DNA from: Microbacterium sp. Root553
GTDB taxonomy: Bacteria > Actinomycetota > Actinomycetes > Actinomycetales > Microbacteriaceae
DNA: 64,000 nucleotides
Assembly: GCF_001426995.1 (NCBI RefSeq)
Contig: NZ_LMFY01000001.1
Coordinates: 124,001-188,000 of the forward strand
Direction of reading: 5' to 3'
Shown here: positions 50,351-60,592 of the stretch, piece by piece
How the letters are laid out: each line of letters starts with the position of its first letter
Numbering within the stretch: the stretch's first letter is position 1
Translations under genes and position numbers: made by a program
Notes under the pieces: generated by a model
Databases searched by the model: none
Seen by the model: the letters and a program-made list of their open reading frames with translations, nothing else
What the model was told of the DNA's origin: nothing

Positions 50351-52609
50351 TCAGGACTCGAACAGCCCCTGCCCCATCGCGACGGCGATGGCCTCATCGC
50401 GCGACGACACCCCGAGTTTGCGATACAGCGACCTGCGCTGCGATTTCACGGTGTTCTCCGAGACGTGCAGGCGCTCGGCGATCTCGGCCACGCCGGCGGT
50501 GCGTCGGAGCTCGGTGAGGACCACCCGCTCTCGCGCGGTCAGGCGGGGGACGACGGGCCGCGCACTCAGGCGCGGCGTCGCGACATCGATCATCTCAGGC
50601 CCGAACAGCGCCCTGTCCTCGGCGGGGACGAGGAGGAACGGCGTCCGGAGGCCGTAGGCGTCGGCGATCGCCCTGGCACGGCGCGCGGCCGTCGCGGCCT
50701 CCTCGGGCCGACCCGATCGTCGGAGGATCAGCGCCTCCAGTGCCGCGAGGTGCGCCCGCGCCTCGGGCGCCTCGACCTCGATGCCCGCGAGCCTGCGCTG
50801 GGCACGCTCGTGGCGCCCGTCGAAGATCTCGACCCTGGCGACCCCGAGAGTGATCATCGCCGCATCGCCGCCCTGGTCGACCAGTCTGCGGGCCGACGCC
50901 ATGTCGCCGGCTGCGAGGGCGAGCGCGGAGTCGGTGAGGTCGAGCAGTCGCCGCTGGGACCGCGGCTTCCGTCGTCCTCTGCGGCGCCGGAGCGCTCGGA
51001 ACTCCTCGAGTCCGACCTCGGCACGGCCGAGGCGGATGTCGAGGAGCGCGCGCAGGTGCGCGAGCGTGGGCCAGTGCTCGACCGTCTCGATGATGTGCCA
51101 GACGCTGTTGAGGGCGGCCTCGGCGCCGTCGAGGTCGTCGCGCTCGAGGGCGATCTTCGCTTCGGCGATGCGAAGCGGGGTGCCCTGGTACTCGTCGAGC
51201 AGTGCCTCGGGCCACGACCGGGCCGCGGCGATGTCCACCCAGGTCTGCGCGGCGACGAGATCGCCGGAGGAGACGTGCACCATCGCGGCCCCGCCGATGG
51301 CGACGAGCTGTCCGCTGGGTCGACGCGCGGTCGCGAACGCGCGCTCGAACTCCGCGAGCGCATCGTCGAGCCGATCGCCGTACATCAGGGTGATCGCGCT
51401 GTGGGAGTGCAGGTCCTCGACCAGGCCGTCGATCCTGCGCAGCTCGTCGGGCGAGAGGCCGCGGAGGATCCTCGCGGCAGTCAGCGCCGCGTCGACGCCA
51501 TCGTCGCCCAGCCCGAGGAGACGGCGGACGACCGCCTCGATCACACGCAGCAGCGCACGCTCTGCGCCGTCCGCCGGCGCCCGCCTTGCCCCGATCAGCG
51601 CCATGCCCATGAGCTCGACCGCGCGCAGCCGGTGCTCGCGACGGGCGTTGAAGATGAGCGCCTGAGCCATGGCGATCACCGGCCAGGTGCGGAGTTCGAG
51701 GATGCGGATGTCGCGCAGCGCGGTCGAGATCGACGCGCCGTGCGCACGGATGAGGGTGAGCCCGCCGCCTTTCAGAGCCGCGTCGACGAGGTCGAGCGAC
51801 CCGGCCGCCGCGCCCTCCAGCAGGGCCCCGTACCACGCTCCCTGTGCGAGCAGGATGCGCCCTGCGCGGGCGTGCACCGACAGCGGATCGGGCATCGGGT
51901 GTGCCGCCGCGGTGGCCGCGCGCACCGGGGCGGAGAGGACGAAGAACGGATGCCCGGGGTCTCCCACCCACTCCCCCTGCCCTGCGGCTTCGGCGCGGTC
52001 GAAGACACCGGAGGATCCGCCGAGCGCGGCGACGACCTCGCGGGTGAGGACCTCGGGAACGGCGAGGTGCGCGTCGGGCGCGTCGAGGGGGTGGGGATGC
52101 AGGTCTCGCAGCGCGGCGCTCACCTGCTCGGCGCGCAGGTTCTTGAGCTGTCCGATCGCCCGCACGGCCGCGGGCAGCCCTCCGGTGACCCGGTGCACGC
52201 CCGCGGCGTCGAGCGGCGATCCGATCAGCGCCAGGTACGCACGGGTCTCCTCGGCGGTGAAGCGGAGCTCCCTGACGAAGTTCGCCTGCAGGGCGGCCGG
52301 AACCGCTCTCGGATCGTGCACGGCGGCGCGCAGCAGAAGCCGAGGGTCGGCGGCGAGCAGCCCCTGGATTCTCGTCCAGTCGTCGTCCGACAGAGTGTCG
52401 GCGTCGTCCACCAGGAGCACCTCTCCTGTCGGGGCGGGGATGTCGCCGGGGACTCCCCACTCCGCCGCGCGCCCCTGCGCCCACTGCCTCAGCAGGGTCG
52501 ACGCTCCCGCGCCGACGGGGCCCACGGCCACCACCGCGCGTGAGGGGACCGACAGTGCCGCGAGCAGGCGCGGGCGCGCCACGTGCTGTTCCCACCTCCC
52601 CGATGACAT
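50351..52609 (-). CDS. Large STAND-type regulator with LuxR C-terminal HTH
   Basis: The 752-residue protein has an N-terminal NTPase, Walker A GPVGAGAST at 30-38 and Walker B EVLLVDDADTL. A long alpha-helical, probably TPR-like region follows (about 260-660). A C-terminal LuxR helix-turn-helix LTARERVVLTELRRTAGVAEIAERLHVSENTVKSQRRSLYRKLG ends the chain. This is the MalT/LAL layout: ligand and ATP control oligomerisation and DNA binding. It diverges from the MFS transporter gene 48 bases away, so it may control that gene. The Walker A lacks the usual lysine (GASTLL rather than GKST), which puts ATP binding in doubt. Confidence 0.85.
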   Translation of the reverse strand: MSSGRWEQHVARPRLLAALSVPSRAVVAVGPVGAGASTLLRQWAQGRAAEWGVPGDIPAPTGEVLLVDDADTLSDDDWTRIQGLLAADPRLLLRAAVHDPRAVPAALQANFVRELRFTAEETRAYLALIGSPLDAAGVHRVTGGLPAAVRAIGQLKNLRAEQVSAALRDLHPHPLDAPDAHLAVPEVLTREVVAALGGSSGVFDRAEAAGQGEWVGDPGHPFFVLSAPVRAATAAAHPMPDPLSVHARAGRILLAQGAWYGALLEGAAAGSLDLVDAALKGGGLTLIRAHGASISTALRDIRILELRTWPVIAMAQALIFNARREHRLRAVELMGMALIGARRAPADGAERALLRVIEAVVRRLLGLGDDGVDAALTAARILRGLSPDELRRIDGLVEDLHSHSAITLMYGDRLDDALAEFERAFATARRPSGQLVAIGGAAMVHVSSGDLVAAQTWVDIAAARSWPEALLDEYQGTPLRIAEAKIALERDDLDGAEAALNSVWHIIETVEHWPTLAHLRALLDIRLGRAEVGLEEFRALRRRRGRRKPRSQRRLLDLTDSALALAAGDMASARRLVDQGGDAAMITLGVARVEIFDGRHERAQRRLAGIEVEAPEARAHLAALEALILRRSGRPEEAATAARRARAIADAYGLRTPFLLVPAEDRALFGPEMIDVATPRLSARPVVPRLTARERVVLTELRRTAGVAEIAERLHVSENTVKSQRRSLYRKLGVSSRDEAIAVAMGQGLFES

Positions 52610-52657
52610 CTGATCACTCTAGCTAGAGTGCTGAGGGGTCATGATGAAGGGAACGGC

Positions 52658-53980
52658 ATGCCGCGCGAGCGCTCGAATCGGCCAGAGAGACGCACCGTCC
52701 TCCTCCTCGCCGCTGTCAATCTGGTGGGGCTGGGGTCGCTCACGACACCGATCATGGCTGGCATACCGCTGAAGATCGATGCACTGTTCAGCGCCGACCA
52801 GCGCGCCGGAGCTCTCGCCCTGGTGCTGGCGATCGGCGGTGTGTCCGCTCTGATGGCGAACCCGGTCTTCGGCGCCCTCTCCGATCGCACCCGCGGCCGT
52901 TTCGGGCGCCGCAGACCCTGGATGCTGGCCGGAGCGCTCGCGGGCATCATCGGCATCCTCGCGCTGTCGGCGGCGGAGTCGTTCGCGGCGATCATCGCGG
53001 CGTGGGTGTGCGTGCAGGTGGCGTTCAACGCCACTCTGGCGGCGGCCGCCGCACTGCTGGCCGACGTCGTGCCGGAGGATCGGCGTGCGGCCGCCTCGGG
53101 GATCTTCACCGCGGCCGCGTTCCTCGGCGTTCTGCCGCCGCTCGTGCTCACCGCCCTGCTGCCGCGCCAGGTCGATCTCATCGCGCTGATAATGCCGGCC
53201 CTGGCGATCGCCGTGGTCGGGGTCGCTCTGACGATCCGTGAGTCGGCCGCGGGCGACCGCGCGCGTGTCGATCTACGGGCGGCGTTGTCGCCGACCTTCG
53301 TCGCCCTCTGGCTGCAGCGGCTGGGCATGCAGTCCGCACTGGGCCTCACGACAGCCTTCACGCTGTACATGGTGATCGACCGCATGACGGGGGACGCCGT
53401 CGGCGCCACTCCCGTCGCCATGATCGCCACGCTGCTCGGCGGCGCGGGCATCGTCGTCGGTGCGAGCGTGGGCGGCGCCTGGGCGTCGAGGCGCGGGCGG
53501 TACCTTCCGTTCCTGGTCGCGGGCGCGCTCGGCCTCGCCGGTGGCGCGACGATCCGCGCCTTCGCGGACGCCCCGGTCGCGCTCTGGACGGCGACGACTC
53601 TGGGAGGACTCGCGGTCGGCGTCTATCTCGCGGTCAACCTGGCTCTGGCCCTGCGCGTGATCCCGCAGGGCCGAGGCGGCGCATACCTCGGCGTGCTCAA
53701 CGCCGCCGAGACCATCCCCCAGATCTTCGGCCCCATGGTCGCCGCGATGCTCCTGCACGTGGGCGCCGGTGATCCGATCTCGGGCGCCTCCGACGACTAC
53801 ATGCTCCTCTATCTCACCGGCGCGGCGGTCGCGGTGCTGAGCATGGCGGCGATCCCGGCTCTGCGTCGGGCGGCTCGCGGCGGCTCCGCCCGGGATGGCT
53901 CCGACCTCGGGGACTCCGGCGCGCCGGATGCCGCCCCGTCCGATAACGCGAACGAGGGCGCCACCTCCTCTCGGAGATGA
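52658..53980 (+). CDS. Major facilitator superfamily transporter
   Basis: From ATG 52658, preceded by AAGGGA, the 440-residue protein has about twelve membrane helices. It carries the MFS loop pattern GALSDRTRGRFGRRRPW between helices 2 and 3 and a similar element in the second half (GGAWASRRGRY). The loop resembles sugar or drug transporters of the GPH/DHA1-like groups. A polar C-terminal tail of 40 residues ends it. The transported compound is unknown. It is divergent from the LuxR-type regulator and convergent with the surface protein gene. Confidence 0.85.
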   Translation: MPRERSNRPERRTVLLLAAVNLVGLGSLTTPIMAGIPLKIDALFSADQRAGALALVLAIGGVSALMANPVFGALSDRTRGRFGRRRPWMLAGALAGIIGILALSAAESFAAIIAAWVCVQVAFNATLAAAAALLADVVPEDRRAAASGIFTAAAFLGVLPPLVLTALLPRQVDLIALIMPALAIAVVGVALTIRESAAGDRARVDLRAALSPTFVALWLQRLGMQSALGLTTAFTLYMVIDRMTGDAVGATPVAMIATLLGGAGIVVGASVGGAWASRRGRYLPFLVAGALGLAGGATIRAFADAPVALWTATTLGGLAVGVYLAVNLALALRVIPQGRGGAYLGVLNAAETIPQIFGPMVAAMLLHVGAGDPISGASDDYMLLYLTGAAVAVLSMAAIPALRRAARGGSARDGSDLGDSGAPDAAPSDNANEGATSSRR

Positions 53981-53989
53981 CGCCCTCGT
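53952..53989. terminator. Terminator overlapping the MFS gene's stop
   Basis: ACGAGGGCG at 53952-53960 and CGCCCTCGT at 53981-53989 form a 9-bp stem around a 20-base loop that contains the transporter's stop. It faces the convergent surface protein gene and may serve both. Confidence 0.7.
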
Positions 53990-53998
53990 GAGCCGCGA

Positions 53999-56900
53999 TC
54001 AGCCGCGAGCGATACGCCTGCGCGTCAGCAGCAGACCTCCCGCGAGCAGCAGCAGCACGCCCAGGACGACGACCCACGGCGCGAGCTCACCACCCGTGAT
54101 CGCGAGCGCGGGCAGAACCGGGTTCACCGTCTCGCTCGACACCGGCGGAATCGGCGTTCCGCCGGGAGGCGTCGCGGTGGCCAGCGCCACATTCCTCAGC
54201 GTGTGGCCGTCCGCGCTCTGCGAGACGGTCACCGCATAGGTGATGGTCACGGTCTCACCCTCCGCGAGCGAGCCGACCCAGCGAAGCTGCGTGCCCTCGA
54301 CCGTGGGGGCAGCGACCTCGTGGTCGCCGACCGTCGCCGTGATGCCTCCGGTGAGCCGCGCCGCGTTCAGCACTCCACTCAGGTCATCGGCGATGACCAC
54401 CTCGTCGAGTCCCGTCTCGCCGGTGTTGATCCCGGTGAGCGTGTAGGTGACGAGGTCACCGGGCGCCACCGCCGATCCCGATCCGGGGTCCGACGTCTTC
54501 ACGAACGAGAAGCCGGGCTGTGCGACCGGGTGCTCCGTCACCGCCGGCGGAGGCGTCAGCTCGACGCCACCCGGCGGGACCGCGGTTGCCGAGGCGACGT
54601 TCGTCAGCAGCTCGCCGCCGGCATCGCCACGCACCGTCACGGAGTAGACGATCGTGACACGCTCGCCGATGCCCAGGTCGCCGACCCAGGTCAGCTGCTC
54701 ATCGGTGATCGAGGGCGCGGTCGCCGGCTCGCCGCCGACCGTCGCTGACACGTCGTCGTTGTACACGGCGTGCGCCAGCACTCCGGAGAGGTCGTCCGTC
54801 ACCGTGACGGGGTCGAGCGCGGTCTGGCCGGTGTTGATGCCGGTCACCGTATAGGTGATGACGCTCCCCGGTTCGACGCGGGTCCCGGATGCCGGGTCCG
54901 CGCTCTTGACGATCGCGAACCCCGGCTCGTCGACCGGGTTGCTCGTCGTGGCGGGCGGCACCTCGATCGGGGTCCCTCCGCCGGGCGGGGTGACCTCTGC
55001 GCTCACGATGTTCTCGATCAGCTCTCCCCCGGCGTCACCGTCGACGGTGACCGAGTAGACGATCGTGACGGTCTGGCCGATCTCGAGAGCGCCGGTCCAG
55101 GTGAGCTCACCCGAGTCCGCCGTCGGTCGAGCCGCCTCGACTCCGTCGATCACCGCGGTGGCGTCGTCGTTGTATGCGGCGTGCGAGAGCACATCGGACA
55201 GATCGTCGACGATCGCGACGTCGTCGAGCCGGGTCTCCCCCGTGTTGACGCCGGTCACCGTGTAGGTGATGACGCTGCCGGGCTCGACCGAGGTGCCCGT
55301 CGCGGGATCCGCGCTCTTCGAGAGCGCGAAGCCGGGGAGGTTGACCGGGTTGGTCGTGGTACCCGGCGGCGGAGTGAGGGTGTCGCCACCCGGCGGGGTC
55401 GCCGTGCCGGTCGCGGAGTTCTCCAGCACCTCGCCCCCGGCATCCGCGGCGACGCGCACGGAGTACGTGATGGTGAGGACCTCACCGGCGGCGAGCGACC
55501 CCGACCACGTCAGCATGCCGTCGACCACCGAAGGGGCCGTCACCACCCTGCCGTCGATCATCGCGGTCGCGTCGGCGCCGTAGGTGCTGTGCGCGAGGAC
55601 CTTCGAGAGGTCGTCGACGACATCGACGTCGAGCGACGTCTCACCGGTGTTCGCTCCGACGAGGGTGTACGTCAGGAGCTGCCCGGGATCGACCGCGGCA
55701 CCGGATGCCGGGTCGACCGACTTCGCGAACGTGAAGCCGGGCTCGTTGACCGGGTGTTCGGTGGTGACGGTCGGCGGCACCAGAGGGGTCCGCGGCGTGG
55801 TCGGGCTGTCGGGATCGCTCGGGTTCTCGGGGATCTGCGGCGTCGCCGTGGCGGACACCGAGTTCGCGATGGTCTCGCCACCGGCATCCGCGTCCACCGT
55901 GACCGAGTAGGTGATCACGACGTTCTGGCCGGGCTCGAGGGTTCCGGTCCAGCGCAAGGTGGAGGCATCGATCTCGCCCGTTCCCCGGCTGGCGGCGAGG
56001 TCGCCGTTGTAGGCCGCGTGGGCGAGAGCACCCGCGAGGTTGTCCGTGATCTCGACCGGACGCAGCACGGTGCCGCCGGTGTTCGTCCCGGTGACGGTGT
56101 AGACGATGGTGTCGCCGGGATCGACCGTGGAACCCGTCTCGGGGTTCGCGGTCTTGCTGATCGTGAAGCCCGATCCGACGACCGGATGCTCCGTGACGAC
56201 GGCGGGCGGCGTGATCGTGTCGCCGGGCACCTGAGGACCGTCGGGGTCCGCAGGGTCCGGGGTCGTCGGCGTCGCGGAACCCGCGACGGTGTTGCGCAGG
56301 ACCTCGCCCGCGGCGTCGTCGTGGACCGTCACGGAGTAGGTGATGGTCACGGCCTGGCCGGGCTGCAGCGAGCCCGTCCACGTGAGGTCGGTGTCGGCGA
56401 GAGATGCCGCGCCCTCATCGAGCACGGTGTCGTCGATGCGGGTCACGATGTCGTCGTTGTAGTCGGCGTGCGCGAGCACGGCCGACAGGTCATCGGAGAG
56501 CTGTACCGGGTCGAGCACCGTGGCGCCCGTGTTCGTGCCCGTGACGGTGTAGTCGACGACCTGACCGGGCTCGACGATCGATCCCGATGCGGGGTCGGCC
56601 GTCTTCTCCACGGTGAAGCCGGGTACGGGGTTGCGGGTGGTCTGCGTGGGAGGGACGATCGGATCGAACGGCGCGGGAGGCGTGCCCGATGCGGTGACGC
56701 TGTTCTCGATGCTCGCGCCCTCCGCTCCCTCGTTCACGATCACCGAGTAGGTGATCGTGACGGTCTGACCGGCCTCGAGGGTGCCGATCCAGGAGAGCTG
56801 GTCGCTGTCGACGGTCGCCGCACCCGTCGTGATCTCGGTGCCGTCGACCGCGGTGACCACATCGTCCTGGTAGGTGGCGTTCGTCAGCACGCCTGCCAGG

Positions 56901-58333
56901 TCATCCGAGATCTCGACCGGATCGAGGACCGTGTTGCCGGTGTTCTCGGCCTCGACGGTGTAGGTGATCGTCTGACCCGCGGTCGCCACCGTGCCATCAG
57001 CCGGATCGGAGGTCTTGCGCAGCTCCAGACCCGGGGTGAGCAGGTCATTGACGAAGACGCAGGTGACGTCGGTGCCGAGGCTTCCCTCGGGCTGGACGAC
57101 CGTGTTCGTCCCGCTGAGGGCGACCGAGGAGGTCGACCCGTCTGCGTGCTGCTGCACGCAGCTCAGCGAGCTCGCGTAGCGGTCGAGCTCGGCGCTGCCC
57201 GCCGCGGATTCCGACAGCGCGAACGAATCTCCCTGGTTGGTGAAGATCGGTCCGGCGTAGTCGGGCTGCAGACCCGTCGCCGCACCGGCGGTGGTGGCGT
57301 CGGTGCGCGGCACCTGGTATCCGTCCGGCGAGTCGACCCGCAGGCCGAACTGGTCGGTTCCCGCGGAGCGTCCGCCCGGCAGGTCCTTCTTCAGCGTCAG
57401 GGTGTTCGGGAACGTGCAGCTCGACATGTCCGTGGGCGAGAAGTCGCCGAGCGGGGTGCTGTTCACCGTCACGCCGCGGGGAAGGTCGACCTCGATGATG
57501 CGGTTGCCGCCGCCCGAGACCGACACGAAGATGTGGCCGAGGTTGCCGAAGGCGATGCCGTTGCCCTGCACGCCGTCGCCCATGAAGTGCACCTGCTTGG
57601 CGCCGATGACCGCCGTGCTCGGGGTCAGGGTTGTCGGGATGTCTGCCGAGTAGATGGTGTTGTCCGCGACCAGCACGAGCTGTCCTGATGCGCTGAACGC
57701 CATGTCGCCGTTGGCCCCGAACGCGCCGCTGCCCGTCGTGGGCCGCAGCTGACCGATCTGCACGTAGGTCTGCGGGGTGACGCTCTCGTCCCAGGCGTAC
57801 AGGTTGATGCCGCCGTTGGTCGTGTTGCTCGCGAAGTAGTAGACGCCCGTCTCAGGATGGACCGCTCCGCGCAGGACCGCGGAGTTGAGCCGGAAGGTCG
57901 TCCTGGTCGTCTCGTTCGTCACGCGATCGTGCTTGGCGAGCGTCTTGTCGAACGAGCTGTTCGTGACCGTGTACGCGTAGCGTCCGCCGGCCGAGATGCC
58001 GAGTCCGTTGTCGGAGTGGTCGGCGCCGAAGCTCTCGGTGCTCAGCGAACCGCCTTCACCCTCCGCGCCACCGTCGAGGGCGACGTCGAACTCCCGCACC
58101 TGCGTGGAGCTCTGCACGAAGACCGCTCCCGGCGTGCACAGGAAAGGATCAGCGGCGGCGGCCGGAGCCGCGGTCACGGCAGCCCCGACGACGACGAGCG
58201 AGGATGCGAGGACCGCAGCGCTCGAGAGGAGGCCGACGGCCTTCCTCACTCGCCCGCGCCAGCGGCGCGCGTCCGGCGCGGCCTGCGGATCCGATGATGG
58301 GTGATGGTGCTCTTGCGCAGCACGGAATCTCAC
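53999..58333 (-). CDS. Sortase-anchored surface protein with seven DUF11-type repeats
   Basis: From GTG 58333, behind GGGGAG, the 1444-residue protein has a long export signal (KAVGLLSSAAVLASSLVVVGAAVTAAPAAAA, near 45-75). About 300 residues resembling a beta-propeller or DUF6923-type domain (FLCTPGAVFVQSS...ADHSDNGLGISAGGRYAYTV) and a SpaA-like linker follow. Seven repeats then come, each near 140 residues, starting GF-x-x-x-K-[ST]-x-DP-x-[ST]G and containing PG-x-x-x-TYT-x-x-G-x-NTG-x-T-x-LD. The C-terminus has LAITG, a helix and RRRIARG: a class E sortase (LAxTG) signal. The repeats would act as a stalk projecting the N-terminal domain from the wall. The ligand of the N-terminal domain is unknown. 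Confidence 0.88.
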   Translation of the reverse strand: MRFRAAQEHHHPSSDPQAAPDARRWRGRVRKAVGLLSSAAVLASSLVVVGAAVTAAPAAAADPFLCTPGAVFVQSSTQVREFDVALDGGAEGEGGSLSTESFGADHSDNGLGISAGGRYAYTVTNSSFDKTLAKHDRVTNETTRTTFRLNSAVLRGAVHPETGVYYFASNTTNGGINLYAWDESVTPQTYVQIGQLRPTTGSGAFGANGDMAFSASGQLVLVADNTIYSADIPTTLTPSTAVIGAKQVHFMGDGVQGNGIAFGNLGHIFVSVSGGGNRIIEVDLPRGVTVNSTPLGDFSPTDMSSCTFPNTLTLKKDLPGGRSAGTDQFGLRVDSPDGYQVPRTDATTAGAATGLQPDYAGPIFTNQGDSFALSESAAGSAELDRYASSLSCVQQHADGSTSSVALSGTNTVVQPEGSLGTDVTCVFVNDLLTPGLELRKTSDPADGTVATAGQTITYTVEAENTGNTVLDPVEISDDLAGVLTNATYQDDVVTAVDGTEITTGAATVDSDQLSWIGTLEAGQTVTITYSVIVNEGAEGASIENSVTASGTPPAPFDPIVPPTQTTRNPVPGFTVEKTADPASGSIVEPGQVVDYTVTGTNTGATVLDPVQLSDDLSAVLAHADYNDDIVTRIDDTVLDEGAASLADTDLTWTGSLQPGQAVTITYSVTVHDDAAGEVLRNTVAGSATPTTPDPADPDGPQVPGDTITPPAVVTEHPVVGSGFTISKTANPETGSTVDPGDTIVYTVTGTNTGGTVLRPVEITDNLAGALAHAAYNGDLAASRGTGEIDASTLRWTGTLEPGQNVVITYSVTVDADAGGETIANSVSATATPQIPENPSDPDSPTTPRTPLVPPTVTTEHPVNEPGFTFAKSVDPASGAAVDPGQLLTYTLVGANTGETSLDVDVVDDLSKVLAHSTYGADATAMIDGRVVTAPSVVDGMLTWSGSLAAGEVLTITYSVRVAADAGGEVLENSATGTATPPGGDTLTPPPGTTTNPVNLPGFALSKSADPATGTSVEPGSVITYTVTGVNTGETRLDDVAIVDDLSDVLSHAAYNDDATAVIDGVEAARPTADSGELTWTGALEIGQTVTIVYSVTVDGDAGGELIENIVSAEVTPPGGGTPIEVPPATTSNPVDEPGFAIVKSADPASGTRVEPGSVITYTVTGINTGQTALDPVTVTDDLSGVLAHAVYNDDVSATVGGEPATAPSITDEQLTWVGDLGIGERVTIVYSVTVRGDAGGELLTNVASATAVPPGGVELTPPPAVTEHPVAQPGFSFVKTSDPGSGSAVAPGDLVTYTLTGINTGETGLDEVVIADDLSGVLNAARLTGGITATVGDHEVAAPTVEGTQLRWVGSLAEGETVTITYAVTVSQSADGHTLRNVALATATPPGGTPIPPVSSETVNPVLPALAITGGELAPWVVVLGVLLLLAGGLLLTRRRIARG

Positions 58334-58706
58334 GTGTGTTCTCCCCTGGAAACGAGCCCGCGGCGTTCGCGCGCGCGGGTGAGGTCCAGGAGAGAACAGA
58401 GGGACGGTTGTCGAGCGCCGTCGGGTCGTCGACGCACTGCTGTCTTCCGGGACCTCCGCCAGACTGTCCGTCGCGGCGAGGGCAGATCGGCGAAATCCGG
58501 GCTTTTCACCCCGGACTTCACCCCGTGCCTCACCCGGGCGTCGCACCCCTGCGAATCGGGGTCACGACACAGGCGCACAGGCGCACGAAAGGCGCGCACG
58601 AATCGGGATCACGAATCGGGGTCACGACACACGCCCGCGGAACGGGCTTCAGACACCGGCGCTCGACACCGGCGCTCGGAGAGCCCGTGGAACGGGGCTC
58701 CGCGGG
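58334..58706. repeat. Repeat-bearing spacer before the surface protein gene
   Basis: This 373-bp spacer has no gene. CGAATCGGGGTCACGACACA is at 58552-58571 and again at 58612-58631; a related copy, CGAATCGGGATCACGA, is at 58599-58614. A 13-bp unit ACACCGGCGCTCG is tandem at 58653-58678. GAGCCC/GGGCTC at 58681-58700 forms a short hairpin just past the glmM stop and may terminate glmM. The promoter of the surface protein is to the left of the repeats. Confidence 0.65.
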
Positions 58707-60065
58707 TCAGAGCGAGAGACGCTCCCGCACCACGTCGACCAGGCGCTCGGCGTAGGTGTGCGCCGAGTCGGCGTCCGCCGCTTCGACCATCACGCGCACG
58801 AGCGGCTCGGTGCCGGACTTGCGCAGCAGCACGCGGCCCGTCTCTCCGAGTTCGGCGACGACGTCGCGAACCGCGGCCTGCACGACCTCGTCGGAGTCGA
58901 CGGCATCCTTGTCGACGCCGCGGACGTTGATGAGAACCTGCGGGTACACCGTCATGACGGCGGCGAGCTCGGCGATGGACTTCTTCTGCCGGGCCATCTC
59001 GGCGACCAGGTGCAGCCCGGTGAGCAGACCGTCACCCGTGGTGGCGTACTCGCTCATGATGACGTGTCCGGACTGCTCGCCGCCGAGCGCGTAGCCGCCC
59101 TCGTTCATGTCCTCGAGCACGTAGCGGTCGCCGACCGCGGTCTGCCGCACGGTGATCCCGTGCTCGCGCATGGCGATGTGCAGCCCGAGGTTGCTCATGA
59201 CCGTCGCGACGAGGGTGTCGTCGGTGAGATGTCCGCGCTCCTTCATCGACACCGCGAGGATCGCCATGATCTGGTCGCCGTCGATGTGCTTGCCCTCGGC
59301 GTCCACGGCCAGGCAGCGGTCGGCGTCGCCGTCGTGGGCGATGCCGATGTCAGCGCCGAGACGCACGACGGCCTCGGCGAGGTTGTCGAGGTGGGTGGAT
59401 CCGACTCCGTCGTTGATGTTCCACCCGTCGGGGTCCGCGCCGATGACGGTGACGTCGGCGCCGGCATCCCGGAACGTCTCCGGAGAGACGCCCGATGCCG
59501 CGCCGTTGGCGCAGTCGAGAACGACCTTGAGTCCGTTCAGGCGGTTCGGCAGCGAGCCGAGCAGATGCACGACGTAGCGGTCCTCGGCGTCGGAGAAACG
59601 GTCGATGCGACCGACGCCTGCGCCGGTCGGGCGCAGCTTCTCGCCGCCCATGGCGGCCTCGATGCGCTGCTCGACGAGGTCGGGGAGCTTTCTTCCGCCG
59701 CGCGCGAAGATCTTGATCCCGTTGTCTGGTGCCTCGTTGTGCGAGGCGGAGATCATCACGCCGAAGTCCGCATCACGATCGGCGACGAGGAAGGCGAGCG
59801 CCGGCGTCGGGATGACGCCGGCCTCGAGCACATCCACGCCGGAGGAGGCGAGACCGGCCGCGACGGCGGCCGTCAGGAAGTGACCGGAGACTCGGGGGTC
59901 GCGGGCCACGACGGCCGTGAGCCGCTTGCCTTCGGCCTTGCGAGCCTCCGCAGTACGGCCCTGGCCCAGGACGACGGCAGTCGCCTGGGCCAGGGTGAGC
60001 GCGAGGTCGGCGGTGAGGATGCCATTGGCAAGCCCTCGCACGCCGTCCGTGCCAAAGATCGGCAT
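58707..60065 (-). CDS. glmM: Phosphoglucosamine mutase
   Basis: GlmM turns glucosamine-6-phosphate into glucosamine-1-phosphate for UDP-GlcNAc. The 452-residue enzyme starts [13 protein letters not shown], has the catalytic serine S108 in [14 protein letters not shown], the metal loop [12 protein letters not shown] and the phosphate-binding [14 protein letters not shown]. Length is normal. It follows rpsI by 14 bases, so it is probably co-transcribed with rplM and rpsI, a common actinobacterial order. Confidence 0.96.
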   Translation of the reverse strand: MPIFGTDGVRGLANGILTADLALTLAQATAVVLGQGRTAEARKAEGKRLTAVVARDPRVSGHFLTAAVAAGLASSGVDVLEAGVIPTPALAFLVADRDADFGVMISASHNEAPDNGIKIFARGGRKLPDLVEQRIEAAMGGEKLRPTGAGVGRIDRFSDAEDRYVVHLLGSLPNRLNGLKVVLDCANGAASGVSPETFRDAGADVTVIGADPDGWNINDGVGSTHLDNLAEAVVRLGADIGIAHDGDADRCLAVDAEGKHIDGDQIMAILAVSMKERGHLTDDTLVATVMSNLGLHIAMREHGITVRQTAVGDRYVLEDMNEGGYALGGEQSGHVIMSEYATTGDGLLTGLHLVAEMARQKKSIAELAAVMTVYPQVLINVRGVDKDAVDSDEVVQAAVRDVVAELGETGRVLLRKSGTEPLVRVMVEAADADSAHTYAERLVDVVRERLSL

Positions 60066-60079
60066 CGGAGCGGTGGACC

Positions 60080-60565
60080 TTAACGCTTCGAGTACTGAGG
60101 CGCCTTACGGGCCTTCTTGAGTCCAGCCTTCTTGCGCTCCTTGACGCGCGCGTCGCGCGAGAGGAAGCCGGCCTTCTTCAGGGTCGGACGGTTGTTCTCC
60201 TCGTCGATGCCGTTCAGCGAACGGGCGATGCCGAGACGCAGCGCGCCGGCCTGGCCCGAGGGGCCACCACCGGAGATGCGCGCGATGACGTCGTATCCAC
60301 CGGCGAGGTTGAGGATCGTGAACGGGTCGTTGATCAGCTGCTGGTGCAGCTTGTTCGGGAAGTAGTCCTCGAGCGTGCGGCCGTTGACCGTGATCGTTCC
60401 CGAGCCGGGGACGAGACGCACGCGGGCGATGGCCTGCTTGCGACGGCCGACAGCGGCACCCGGGACGCTGAGCACGGGGCGGGGAGCCGCCTCGACTGCG
60501 TCGGTCTCGGGAGTCGACGTCGAGAAGTTCTGGGGGGTTTCGGTGGTGTCCTGGATGTCAGCCAC
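60080..60565 (-). CDS. rpsI: 30S ribosomal protein S9
   Basis: The 161-residue protein ends in the S9 tail [24 protein letters not shown], whose end reaches the P-site tRNA. Its core includes [18 protein letters not shown] and [22 protein letters not shown] variable N-terminal extension of about 35 acidic residues is normal for actinobacteria. It follows rplM by 27 bases. Confidence 0.97.
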   Translation of the reverse strand: MADIQDTTETPQNFSTSTPETDAVEAAPRPVLSVPGAAVGRRKQAIARVRLVPGSGTITVNGRTLEDYFPNKLHQQLINDPFTILNLAGGYDVIARISGGGPSGQAGALRLGIARSLNGIDEENNRPTLKKAGFLSRDARVKERKKAGLKKARKAPQYSKR

Positions 60566-60592
60566 GAGTATGTCCTTAAGTCTTTACGGCGC

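Noticed and set aside
50465..52543. 692-codon open frame on the plus strand
   Set aside because: Antisense to the LuxR-type regulator, whose motifs on the minus strand are clear.
54770..57688. 972-codon open frame on the plus strand
   Set aside because: Antisense of the repeat-rich surface protein; its apparent repeats only mirror those of the real gene.
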